Source: Taxillus chinensis
Taxonomy: Eukaryota > Streptophyta > Magnoliopsida > Santalales > Loranthaceae
DNA length: 64,000 nucleotides
NCBI GenBank assembly: GCA_023512835.1
Contig: JAKCVP010000402.1
Span: 248,001 to 312,000 of the forward strand
Direction: 5' to 3'
The translations under genes were made by a program, and so were the position numbers. The notes beneath the pieces were generated by a model. It saw only the letters and a program-made list of their open reading frames with translations, was not told the DNA's origin and searched no databases. Positions 1 through 10,412 of this stretch are shown here, piece after piece (position 1 is the first letter of the stretch; each line of letters starts with the position of its first letter).

Positions 1-78
1 AATCAGCGCTCAGGAGTCTCGAGGGGGTGCAACAGCAGGAGCATACAATGGAGCTTCGCAGATGAAGGCCTTCTCATG

Positions 79-228
79 TTACCCATCGCAGCTGTCGCAG
101 CCGTCGGCGTGCGTTATGACTTTTTTCGTCTCTTGGCCGCAGTTCTTGCCGGCCTTTTTCGTAGCACAAGGGGCCTTCTGGATGACTTTATGGCCGCAGG
201 AGTAGACGTGCTCGTAGACCTGACACAT
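79..228 (-). CDS. small Cys/His-rich protein, function unknown
   Basis: A 49-residue protein read from the ATG at 228 to the TAA at 79-81. The open frame extends further upstream (to 546), but that part is a low-quality Pro/Ser/His-rich stretch with no ATG-led coding character, so I start at the internal ATG. The protein has six cysteines (2, 11, 21, 30, 44, 47) and ends in a CDSCDG tail. The YSCGH, APC and KNCG blocks are spaced like a small zinc-binding or disulfide fold. Similar tiny CGH-containing proteins occur in ascomycete genomes, but I know no function for them. There is no signal peptide, so it is probably intracellular. Start choice and reality of the gene are both moderate. Confidence 0.5.
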   Translation of the reverse strand: MCQVYEHVYSCGHKVIQKAPCATKKAGKNCGQETKKVITHADGCDSCDG

Positions 229-3200
229 GATTGCAAGTATGGAATGTGATCGGCGGCAGCTGCAGTGAAACTGTGGCTTGCAAGCTGCGAATGACAGATC
301 GAGTCGTCGAAGGAGGGGACTAGGCGCGCGCGGGGAATAAATAGGCTGAGAGGAATGCGAGAAGGGTGAAGAGCATGGCCTGAGGGAGTGTGCAGAGCAG
401 GCAAGAGGAGGAAGCGGAGTGAAAAGGATGCTGGAGGCTCGACTGACGGGCAAACACACAGCAGGATCCGTGGGGATGGCTGCGACTAGCGGCAGGTGGT
501 GTGTGTGTGGATGGGATAGATGTGCAAAGAGCTGCAGAGGATCCAAGCTACGCTCCGTCTCGATCTAGCGGCGACGACCGTTTGAACGCGCCCGTTGGAC
601 TAATCTGGCCGACAACCGTTGTCCAAGGGTGCCGCAGAGACGACAGAATGAGGAGCAGAGGGGAGGATGTGCTTGTCCGCACACAGATACCCTGGCGCCT
701 CCGTGTCCAGACGTCTCCAGGGCCGCGACGCTGCTGGAGATTTGTGCAGCGTCCTCTTGGCCTCAGGCGCTCTGCCTTCAGCTTGCCGGTGTCAGCGCAG
801 CTTGCCGCCGCTGTGCGAAGATTATTGAGTCAATCCGCTGCCCTTGGCCTGCCGCTTCCCTCATTTGACAGCTGCTTATTTCCCTTGATTACGCCGTGCA
901 TCACGACACGGACCTCGCATGTGTTTTGCAGCAGCGCTGTTCGAAATTCCCCGTCAAGAATCGCCCATGGGCATCTGAAGTACTGTTTTGTAGTCTGCAC
1001 TGTCGGACACTCGACTGTCTGTGCCAGCGCCTCCTGCAGCAGGTCCAGCAGCGTCCCCAGATGCCGACCTCACGTGCCCGCGTGGGCTGACTATCAAGAG
1101 AGCCGTCGGCCCTGCGCCATGAATACCTGCCCGCTGCTCGGTCTCGTACAACGCGCCCCAGTCCCAGCGTCGCTCTTGACCGTCGACGCGTACCCATATT
1201 CTGTCTTTTGTGCTTTTTCTTTCTGCTCTTGCAGCTACCGCGCTCACAGAGGTATACGTATCCTCCGCAAGCCGCACTGAATGCGGCTGGCCAGCTTCTC
1301 CGTCAGATTGATACTCCATGACGCCTGAAAGACATGTAAGCTGTCGCCTCACAGCTAATATTAGAGCGTCGTAGGCCCGACCCCGCCAGCAGAGTCCGTT
1401 CAAAGACTGCAGTAGTTCTGCACTTAGTGTCGAGCCTTTTTCAGCACCCCTCTGCACCATGGGAGCCATCTTGGCAATTGCCGGTTGGCTATAGCTGGTA
1501 CCCGTTATGCCTCGAACGGGCGACGTTGCGCAGACGCTCCTTGCCTCTGTATGTACGGTGGGCAATCTCTGCTCACGTCCAGTAAATGATACTGGCGACG
1601 GCCAGGCACTGCATGTTGCAGTCTGCCCTGACCGCCTTGCGAATGTCTGGAGATTCCCGTGGCTTGATCGTCCCTTCATTTCCAAGAGGCCGATGTTTCG
1701 GTAGAGCCTTGCGTGGCAATCTCTTTTTAGCCTCTGCCCTCAATGTTCGCTTCCGGACACCGCAAAATATTGGCTTACGGACTGGACATATTGGCTTTGG
1801 AGATGGCGTTAGTTTCGTGCACCACATCTACAGCTAATGCATCTGCTAGTACAGATCCACCAGCGGGAAAGGGTCGCGATGGCCGAGTCCGGGGCAACTT
1901 CCGCGAACCTTTGCACCGCGAACCTCACGAGTCTGGCGATAAGGGAGGGCATTGTGGACGCCGATATAGCCGTTGCAGCATGACTGTTACTTGACGTAGG
2001 CACAGCAACAGAAGCGTATCGGGCTGTTTTCAATCTTCCTGTCTTGTTGCAGTCGTCCTGTTGATCTCGCTGATCTACAAACGGTCTTACGATGGACCGC
2101 GCCAAGGCGGTACTGTAGGTAGTAATGCGATACCTACCTACATGTGCGCTTTGTGCAATGACAGACGTAGGTCAGAAAGGCGGCCTTGGGCAATATATTG
2201 GCACCTAGCCCTGCCTCTAAGCACTTTCTATTCATCCCTTTCTTTTTGAAACCCCACACCCATCGATGGCCCACAAAGTACATAATCAAGACTATTGTGA
2301 CTCGTGCGCGTTATGTCATTGGCGCCAGCGTGTCGCGACTCGACACTGCCTCAGGCCGCCGTGGTCGCCAGACGAGAGGAACCATAAATTTTGCCTGACT
2401 CCCTGTTCAGCAAACACTGCAGAGCAATGCAAGGGCTATCATCATTTTGAACCACTAAAGGAACAGAATGTCGTAGGGCAGTCAGACAGCCCTCGGGCGA
2501 TGAGCAAGCCTATGTCTGGCGATTTCGGTTCACAATGATGAGTGCAAGGAAGCCTCAGCAGCATCCCCTGCCGATGATTACATTTGAATTGCATGGCGTT
2601 GTTGTTACGACATTGTTTTCACACTGAATGCCAATGCCATTTCGGGGATCTGCAATATCGATAGCTAGCGGCGACCGTCGAATCTCCGCAAAGCTGGGGA
2701 AGGGTGACGCCGCGGGGCTGCGAGGAAATTTTCGTTGCTGGGTCTCTCGACACCACCGACCTACTTTCAGAGAAGCAATTCAGCTGAGACATGTCGCGAG
2801 TGCGCTGTGGCTGGAGCATGGCTAGGCGTGACCAGCGACAACCGCGTCCTAAAACAAGCTTCTCCTTTTCCTCCAAGGCTTGACACTGGACATATCCGCC
2901 GATCGACCTCGGTAGTCTGCATCCACGAGCCTCACATCCTCCTCTTCCACCCACTCACAGCACTCCAATGCCGACACGCTCCAATCCCACTACCGGCCAT
3001 TTATCGTACTCAAGGAAATCAGCGGCTACAACCGGTGCAGTCAAGCCACTCGAAGCGCCGATCACGAGAACGCGATGCTGCAAAGCTTAGACTACTGAGC
3101 GCAGGATGGACAGGCACCCGTTCTTGACAGCCACGTCTAGCCGGGCTCGTCTGTAGGGTTCCACGAGGCAAAGGGCGTGAGTAAAGCAGACGAGGAGGAC

Positions 3201-3889
3201 CACGCCGACAACCAGTGGCGGTCATTGGTGCTGCGAGAGCGTCTCCACGGCATCACGACAGTGCTTGTAGCATCCAGGAAGCGAGCGCGATGGGTGGGAA
3301 CAATCGCGTTTGCTACTACGCCGTTCCCGCCCCTACAGTACAGCTAGTGTAGACATCGCTCGCCATCGACATCAGAAACCCCGCGTTGCCCCGTTGCGTT
3401 GTCGTGCTCGTCAGCCTAGATAAGACCAGAGGCCATCTGCACTCTTGCGCGACATTACAAACCCCCTCTGATCATCTCTTTCAGACGAAATTGTCCGTGA
3501 CAAGCCAGACCACCAAACGCCAAGATCCGTATCCTGAACGATCACCCCAGCCAAGCCCCGTCTGATACGCAGCCAAGCAACGACAAGACTCGAAAGCGGC
3601 TGTTCCTGGACATTTCTCTGTAACTCTACTGGACAAACTGCGTCAGACCGGTACCTCCGCTTGTGCTTACTATCTTCGTCCATACTTGTCCCCGGACCTA
3701 CATAAAGGGCTCGTTACTTCTCCGCTCTATATCTAGTCCTCTTTGTCCCTAAGCTCTTCCTCCAACAACTAAAGGCAATCTCCACTCTTCCACATCCCTA
3801 AACTCAATCCTACCGCCCCGCTCCGCGCGCGCTTCATAATCACCTTCACATACACCTACCAACAGGCCACCAGCAACAACACCTTCACA
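229..3889. other. long gene-poor stretch
   Basis: About 3.7 kb with only overlapping, mutually antisense open frames (for example about 501-1280 plus and 954-1679 minus) that carry no recognisable domain, signal peptide or convincing intron structure. An inverted repeat of TGTAGGTA/TACCTACA arms lies at 2114-2142. The last 200 bases before 3890 are pyrimidine-rich and look like the promoter and 5' leader of the next gene. Confidence 0.5.
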
Positions 3890-4123
3890 ATGGAATTCAT
3901 GCCCCTTAACCCCGTCATCCACCCTGCTGCCATCATCGCCCCCTTCGAGGCCGAGGCCCCCCAAGAGCACGAGCGCATCCACCGCGCCAGCTCAATCTCC
4001 TCCGTCCGCAGCACCACCTCCACCTCCTCCCTCGGTGCCGCCAAGCGCTTCCTCGTTCTCAGCCCCGGCGCAGAGGAGTGGTCTATTCTCCAGTACGACG
4101 AGGAAACCCTTGCCTCTCCCTAG
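3890..4123 (+). CDS. small conserved-looking fungal protein, function unknown
   Basis: A 77-residue protein starting at ATG 3890 in good context (tcacaATGG) after a C/T-rich leader and ending at TAG 4121-4123. Third codon positions are strongly C-rich, unlike the flanking DNA, which supports real coding. It has an N-terminal hydrophobic/Pro stretch, a central Ser/Thr run (residues about 33-48) and a C-terminal AAKRFLVLSPG block followed by acidic residues. That layout, a Ser-rich linker followed by a KRFLxL-type motif, recalls short unnamed proteins common in Pezizomycotina. It has no signal peptide or membrane span, and I do not know a function. Confidence 0.65.
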   Translation: MEFMPLNPVIHPAAIIAPFEAEAPQEHERIHRASSISSVRSTTSTSSLGAAKRFLVLSPGAEEWSILQYDEETLASP

Positions 4124-6044
4124 ACAGCTTACGTCTCGATGCCGTCGGCTCCTGCTTGTCCTCTGCTCAAACACCGAACTCCACCGAATGTCACCTTGCT
4201 GTCTCGGCCTGGTGATACTGCATCAGTGTGCCCGTCTTGGGTAGTATGCTTATTGCTTTATCAACCGGGCCTGCCGTGGCTAGGCGTCGATCAGCTGCAC
4301 GTGGACCAATATGGCAAGTTGAAGTCATGTCGGCGGACCCCGAGTCATTGCTTATCGCTTCTTATTTTGCCCTTTGGCCTTTAGCCTAGACACGGGGCGG
4401 CTCTGCGTTTTTACATTGGTTAACCTTTGGTTGGCAAGTGGGAGGTCCGATTGGGCCTTTTGGCATACATGTGCAGGCCATGCCTGTGTGGTGAATGAAG
4501 CGTCCCTGAAATGGTTGATGCTACGACTAGTTGCTCCTTTTTTCTGAAATCGACATGCAATTTTTACCTACCTGTCTTTCCTACCTACCTTGCCTGCGTC
4601 CTGGCTGTCTTCTTCTTTTTCTTTTGCTTTCTGGTAGCATTGCGTGCTTGCTTTCGTCAGACTAGCCTGTGTCTTTTGTCATTTGTCCCTGCTTTACCAC
4701 TGGTATACTTGCCTGCTGACACCAGTTTCCCAACCTCGTCATGCCCATCCTACCGCGAGTTTGCCAACGCACGCCACCATCACTTTGCCCAACAGAATTA
4801 AACTGCATCAACGACCTTGCCCTTTACATATAGACTGGCCCCAAACCCCGCCATGCATTCAATCATTCATTTATTCCTGCCATACTCTCCTGTCAACCTT
4901 ACTAAACAACATGTGGTATGTGAAACACCCGAGAAGGCACCGCCCCCGCTTGGTCGCTGCTTGGCAACATCTCCTGGAAAACCACCCGATGTTGCACTTG
5001 GATGCTGTAGTACTGCATACAAGCTCGTATTAACGCGTTTTGATTGCTTGTTACTGCAAACCACGGCATCTCTGCTGCGAATACAAGCAGTACTGTATGT
5101 ACAGTAAGTGCGGCCTACACGACATTCCTGCACACGGATTGCATGATTGCATCATGCTCGGGGCATGCTACCTCATGCTTCGTGGCTGCAACCTGCAGAA
5201 TTGCTCGGGATACACTGAGTACCTTACTAGGCCTATGCGAAGACCATATTCAGTACCGCATCTCAGTGGAAAAATCCAATGAGGTCATCCATCCTGCCAT
5301 ACCCGTGTGGATTTTGTTCGAACACAAGTCGCATGAACAGCCGACTCGGCAGGGCATAGCGCGCAGGGAAAGCCAAAATCCAGCATCCAATGGCGAGATC
5401 ACGTCAAGCATGCCAAGAATCGAAAAGCCAAGCAAGAAATAAGTAAGATGAGGAAAACGTCAAAAGGCGAACGTCGAATCAGCGTAAATGTCCAGAGAGA
5501 TAGACTGTACGTGGTACGGTATGCCCTTCGCCATTTGCTCTGCGCGCAGGGACAAGACCATGGGATGTGCTCGTGGCGTACTGTACAGTAATCGATCGAT
5601 GCGGAGTGGATTACATACCTACAGTACCTGGCATGCCTGGGTAGGGCCCGATGAGTAAGGTAGGTACGGTAAGGTGAGCGTGACAAGGTACCTACTGCAA
5701 CGTACGAAGTACTGGCATGGCTTGACTGCAGGTGTACTGTACTGGGCTGTACCCTTGCCCGTCTGCGCCCTGGATGCGCCGGATGACACTGCCTGATTTC
5801 GATTGTGATTTCGATGTCGATTCCGATCTCAAGATGCAGTAGGTATTGTGCATTGCAATTCTGCTGCGCATGTGTTGCGTGCCGAACACAGGCAGGCATG
5901 CTTCCAAGTGCTCTCCACAGATCAAGGACCGTGACGACAGGATACCTACGCTCTGCTTCAAAAGGAAAAGACGTGTGCACCAACCCTATTCCAATTCCAA
6001 GTGAACAGCCTAGCCTAGGCTAACCTATCTGTCCCATCTTCTGC
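4124..6044. other. convergent intergenic region with short palindromes
   Basis: About 1.9 kb between the 3' end of the small gene at 3890 and the 3' end of the permease at 6045. No credible gene is seen. It is T/C-rich at 4510-4800, with TACCTACC-type motifs near 4567 and 4582, and it holds a cluster of TACTGTA/TACAGTA palindromes (separate entry). Confidence 0.5.
5091..5745. repeat. cluster of TACTGTA/TACAGTA palindromes
   Basis: Arms TACTGTA and TACAGTA separated by TG lie at 5091-5106. A perfect 12-base palindrome TACTGTACAGTA lies at 5579-5590. Related half-sites occur near 5621 (ACAGTACC) and 5734-5744 (GTACTGTACTG). TAGGTA/TACCTA words are interspersed (about 5616, 5660, 5688). They are simple direct observations. 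Whether they bind a factor or are remnants of a small repeat is unknown. Confidence 0.45.
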
Positions 6045-7640
6045 TTACGCATCCTGCTTCACACCCACAGTAACTTTCTCCCCCTCAACCTCAGCCCGCG
6101 CATCCGCGCCAACTTCGACACCCTCCCCACGCACAACAGGCGGACCCTTAAAGTCCTTGCGCCCACGGATAATATACCACACAACGCTGATAAGCGCAAA
6201 GCCCGCAAATACCACGCTGGCATAATTCATACTACTAGCATTCAACCCCACAAGACTAGTCGGACAGCAAAATATCACCACCGCAAGACAGATCCACAGC
6301 ACCGTGACTATGTTGATCGCCATTCCTGCCCGGCCGAGTGAAAAAGACGCGTGCGCCACATCGCGACGGCCACGCAGGACGTTGATGAGAATGGGAAACC
6401 CATATGAGGCATTGAGACAGATTGTCGCTACGCCCGTGAAGGAGTTGAATGCCGCTGTGGAACCAAAGTAGATGCAGCCGAGCAGGACATCGACTAGTGC
6501 GCTGAGCGCAAGGGCATTGAGCGGGATCTCGGTACGTTTGTCGACTTTGGCCCACCAGTGACTCCCCGGAATGGCACCATCGCGCGCAAAGGCATACGTG
6601 CATCTGCTCGCTGCTGTGAGGGACCCCACGCCGGCAAAGAATAGGATGCCGAGGATGAGAAAGAGCAGACCAAAGCCCCCGCCTGGAGACCCCGTGACAA
6701 TTTTAAAGACTGTCGCAATCGGCTGGCCTGACGCGACGGCGAGCAAAATTTCCACAGGTGGTAGGGCGAAGAGGAGAGGGATGATGTACACGATCCCTGT
6801 TAGGCCGGCTGCAACGACGCTGAGGACAATCGCACGGGGTACTTCGCGGGCGGGAGACTGGACCTCTTCGCACATTGCTGCGACCATGCCGTAGCCCGTG
6901 AGCGTGTATGCGGCGTTAAGGAGGCCGACGAAAAAAGACCAACCCGCTGGCCAGCCTGATGCAGAGGCGTCGTAGTGGGCGAAGACGAACTCGCCTGAGT
7001 TGAGGCCGTAGGGCGATGATTTCCCGCCACACGCGAGGAGGGTGATGAGAAGTATGATTACCGATGCACCGGTCCAGTAGACGCACAGCTTGTTCAAGAG
7101 GTCGAGGTGCCTAGCCAATAGCCAATTTGTGAGAAAAGCAACGAGCATCACACCCCAGAAGACGACGACAGTGAGCCAGGCTGGTGGGGAGAAGTCTGGC
7201 TGCCATAGCGTGACGGCGGACAGGATGAGCTGTGCGCCTGAGAAGTTGATGGACAGAGTCACGGTCCAATTTCCAACGAGGGTGAGCCAGCCTGTCGTCC
7301 AACTTGCCAGTGGTGCCCACTTGCGATCTGATAGGAGTGCTGCCCAGTAGTACACGCCGCCAGCGGTCGGGTAGACACTGCATATCTCGGCCAGAGATGC
7401 AGCAATGGCAAGTGACAGCAGTGAGAGGAGGACCCATCCCCACAGAACGGTGACGGATTGACCATTAGTCAGAGCATAGGTGAGGGTGGTGCTGATGCCG
7501 AAAGGGACGGCCATGATGGCGAACGATAGCCCCATGACGGAAAACATGGATAGATTCCGGGGTAGTTCAGCCTTGTAGCCCATGGCCGAAAGGTCGGCAT
7601 CCGCGCCCATTGACGCGTGAGAGTCTTTCCGATTCGACAT
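6045..7640 (-). CDS. APC-family amino acid/choline-type permease
   Basis: A single-exon 531-residue integral membrane protein, ATG at 7640. The sequence has about 12 hydrophobic spans. The first begins near residue 32 (SMFSVMGLSFAIMAVPFGIS) and is followed by the Pro-Thr-Ala-Gly-Gly-Val-Tyr-Tyr-Trp motif near residue 90 that is typical of the amino acid/choline transporter branch of the APC superfamily (GABA permease Uga4, choline transporter Hnm1, Bat1). The cytoplasmic-loop CEEV...P-A-REVPRAI signature is also present. Family knowledge points to proton-coupled uptake of GABA, an amino acid or choline at the plasma membrane. The substrate cannot be told from sequence. Length is normal for the family, and the N and C tails are hydrophilic. 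Two AGATAA-type GATA sites lie upstream. Confidence 0.9.
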   Translation of the reverse strand: MSNRKDSHASMGADADLSAMGYKAELPRNLSMFSVMGLSFAIMAVPFGISTTLTYALTNGQSVTVLWGWVLLSLLSLAIAASLAEICSVYPTAGGVYYWAALLSDRKWAPLASWTTGWLTLVGNWTVTLSINFSGAQLILSAVTLWQPDFSPPAWLTVVVFWGVMLVAFLTNWLLARHLDLLNKLCVYWTGASVIILLITLLACGGKSSPYGLNSGEFVFAHYDASASGWPAGWSFFVGLLNAAYTLTGYGMVAAMCEEVQSPAREVPRAIVLSVVAAGLTGIVYIIPLLFALPPVEILLAVASGQPIATVFKIVTGSPGGGFGLLFLILGILFFAGVGSLTAASRCTYAFARDGAIPGSHWWAKVDKRTEIPLNALALSALVDVLLGCIYFGSTAAFNSFTGVATICLNASYGFPILINVLRGRRDVAHASFSLGRAGMAINIVTVLWICLAVVIFCCPTSLVGLNASSMNYASVVFAGFALISVVWYIIRGRKDFKGPPVVRGEGVEVGADARAEVEGEKVTVGVKQDA

Positions 7641-8923
7641 GATGTAGGTAATTGGAGATGGATGCGACTGCGATCAATAAAGGCAGTGTCGTCTCGTGTC
7701 GTGTCGACAACAGGTCCGGCAGACGCTCGGCTCTGGGACAGGCTGAAATGTCAATGCAAAGGCCAGCCACTGTTCCAAGACAAGTGAATGTGAGACAACA
7801 ACGATCGCTTCAGAGTGCTATGTCAGCGAGAAGGGCAGGCTATTGCCGCTGTGATGGCATAAGAGCGCGACAAAGACACGGGCGGGGGTGGGCGACAGAT
7901 CAGAGGGTGGTTGTTGTTGTTGTTGATGTTTAAGTCAACATCCAAAGGCTGCTGGAGCCCTGGGGATGCATCGACCGGTCTAGTACATGGGCGTCTGGAT
8001 GGCGAGGGGGATATCATGACTTGGCTTGGAGCGCGGCAGATAAGGCAGGAGCGGTGCAAGACTCTCGAGTCGTGCGTCGGAGGAAGCCGATGGACCGTCG
8101 CAATGCCCAGACGACATGTCGCACCGCCCTTTCACCTCTCGTCAACACTGAGTTGGCTCAAAGCCATTGCAAACAGATGATCCAGTTCCTCTACTATGTC
8201 GGAACCTTCAAACGATGCAAGGCCCCGAGAGCCCCAAGAGGGTTCAGCAGATCGCTGCCAGATCTTCACTAGGCAGATCGCACGCTGGCTATAGCCCGCC
8301 ACCGATGCAGGACCAATTCCCGTACGTTATCTGATCAGCCTCCAGTGCCTTTCGCTACAAAGAGTGAGAGGACGCTTACTGTATATCTCTTACGGGCGGA
8401 ATCATCTGCGTGAAGCAACGAGATGAGAGTCATCTCGCACGATACAGACTCTGGCATTACGCAGATATGATTGCCAGGAAGGGTGCGTCGGGTGTCTCCG
8501 TCTGAGCAGAGAGGACCGCGGCGATTCGAATACTTGAAAACTTCATCTTCGTTTGTGATGGGCGTAGATAGTGGTCGGAGAGGGCATATCGGCAGTGTGC
8601 ATTATGTCTGCTATCCGTTCGTTGAGATGAAGGGACTCCGGGCGGTCGTGAGCTGCGCTCAGTCGCAAGCGTTACACAGACTCGACCGTGGCGCTCAGAT
8701 TCGTGGCAGGGCGGGCGAGAAGGGCCCAGTGAGGCCCTAGATCCCCCACCGCGGGCTGCCAGTCGTGGGCTGTGCGCCAGTCGGAGGTCCCATCTCGCAC
8801 CGACACCCGATGTCGACGACGCCTCAAGATCGTGTCTGACCTCTACAAGCGCGATGGAATTTAAACCTCAGCCGCCCTCGCTCACGTCCACGACTTTCAT
8901 GACGTTAAGAATCTGACAACTCG
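7641..8923. promoter_or_regulatory. permease upstream region with GATA sites
   Basis: About 1.3 kb between the permease start and the 3' end of the next minus-strand gene. AGATAAG lies at 8038-8044 and TTATCT (the same site on the other strand) at 8327-8332. These match the HGATAR consensus for nitrogen GATA factors, which often control amino acid permeases; this is inference. A TTG run of five lies at 7911-7925. No credible gene is seen. Confidence 0.4.
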
Positions 8924-9811
8924 TCATGGACCTTCTATTGCGTCCCTACACTCTCTCCCGGCGCATGGCTCCACCGACGCAGATGTATCTACCAGGGCCG
9001 GGCTCGATGTGAATGCGAACCAGGCCCACGCTGATATAGCATGCTTGAGCGTCCCTGCGGATTCTACTTTGACTGAAATAGCCGGCTCAGGATCAGAGGG
9101 AGTCTCAGGCTTGGGCAACGTGAGTCCATACGTCCACGTGTGATAGGTGCCATGCATCTGCTGTTCCGTGAAGACATACTTTGCCACCTCTTTCGTGATA
9201 ACTCCACTCCCAGAGTCTACCATTACCGTGAAGGGTGCTTCGCCCTCCCAGTCCCCCTGAAAGGATATTCTCAACTTCACATCTCGCTTACCCACTGGCC
9301 CTTGGAACCTTTGAGACTCCCACACCTGGAATTGCTTGCGCAAAAAGTTCCAATACTCTGCCTCGGGGTTCAGACACATAATGTCTGTGACGAATTTGTA
9401 TTTGCCCTTGTCTTCCACCACATCAGTCGTCCCTTGCTTGACTGTGAAACATATCGTTTCGTTTTTGCACTGAAAGCCTGTAAGGTAGTCTTGGTACTCT
9501 ATGACATTGTCGTGCCGTCGTGGGATCTTCAATTTACACCACATGCTATAGGTATTGTCGTAGAAGCACCTTTTGTCTCTGTACTGATTGTGCGCCCAAT
9601 ACTCGTACAATCCTCCAGCAGTCTGAAATTCTTCACACTCTTCATCGAAATTTGGCTCGTCGACGACATATCGTCTTGCCAACGTTGAGCTGCGCCGTGA
9701 CAGAAGAAGAGGAGCGACGGATGTGACATTTGTCTGCGAGCTGACGGCGAGGGTATACGCTCCCAGCACAGGGTAAAATGCAAGTAGATATTGGAAAGAT
9801 CCCACATGCAT
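8924..9811 (-). CDS. secreted Cys-containing protein, function unknown
   Basis: 295 residues from ATG 9811 to TGA 8924. The frame extends a few codons further upstream without an ATG. The N terminus (FQYLLAFYPVLGAYTLAVSS) is a good signal peptide, followed by an Arg-Arg/Ser stretch that could be a processing site. The mature part has six cysteines between about residues 58 and 147 in a Trp/Tyr/Phe-rich, acidic context. It then has a beta-rich domain (LRISFQGDWEGEAPFTVMVD). I recognise no family. The size, secretion signal and even cysteine number are compatible with an apoplastic or effector-like protein, but that is inference. The last 40 residues (after SAGTLKHAI) look less protein-like, so a missed 3' intron is possible. 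Confidence 0.6.
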   Translation of the reverse strand: MHVGSFQYLLAFYPVLGAYTLAVSSQTNVTSVAPLLLSRRSSTLARRYVVDEPNFDEECEEFQTAGGLYEYWAHNQYRDKRCFYDNTYSMWCKLKIPRRHDNVIEYQDYLTGFQCKNETICFTVKQGTTDVVEDKGKYKFVTDIMCLNPEAEYWNFLRKQFQVWESQRFQGPVGKRDVKLRISFQGDWEGEAPFTVMVDSGSGVITKEVAKYVFTEQQMHGTYHTWTYGLTLPKPETPSDPEPAISVKVESAGTLKHAISAWAWFAFTSSPALVDTSASVEPCAGRECRDAIEGP

Positions 9812-10412
9812 AGTTCTGGACAGATGTGACAAGTGCTAACAGTTTGACCAATACGCTTGCTCAATCGGACGACTTGGGACATCTGGAGAAAGACGGTACA
9901 TAGGCGCTCATCAACGAAGCCTGTGCTGGAGAGCCAATGATGCAGGAAGGACCAGAGTAAGTCGACACGCTGGATAAATAAGTCCCGGATGTATTGTGCG
10001 CGGTTTCTAGTTGCGACGTTGTTCATATCGTGCCCCTGCCCGGCTTTTCATATGCTGACTGCAGCTGCCAGACCGACCGTGAGCTGCTTTACGCCCTCGC
10101 GCCCACCCTCCAGTATCTCAAGATCGGTGTATACTCTCAGATCCATCACACGACGGCGCTTCCCTAGCTTTCACGACTCACTCTCTGGCCTTCCGATCTT
10201 CCGAACGAGCAACTCAGGTTCATGACCCCTGGGCACGCGTCTCGTCTATGTCAATGGCTGGGATTGGTCAATTCAACATGCACTTTCTTTGTCCACCGGA
10301 TGTGGGCGGCATTGACTTGAGTACACGTCTCGCTTGCCGGAAACAGCTGGGGCAAAGCATGCACATAACGAGTCCGGCCTCAGTAACAGGTAAGAGGCCG
10401 CCGGCATGTCAA
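9812..10412. other. intergenic, promoter of the secreted gene
   Basis: About 600 bases upstream of the secreted-protein gene and downstream of the DUF1479 gene (both on the minus strand). Nothing distinctive is seen, only short spurious frames. Confidence 0.4.

Noticed and set aside
501..1685. Long overlapping open frames on both strands (plus 501-1280, minus 954-1679)
   Set aside because: They are antisense to each other in GC-rich DNA, with Arg/Ser/Cys-heavy translations, no domain, no signal peptide and poor starts.
5399..5983. 194-codon minus-strand frame near the palindrome cluster
   Set aside because: Low-quality composition, no domain, no good start, located in convergent intergenic DNA.
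9140..9688. 182-codon plus-strand frame
   Set aside because: Antisense to the secreted protein gene, which has a signal peptide and ordered Cys pattern.
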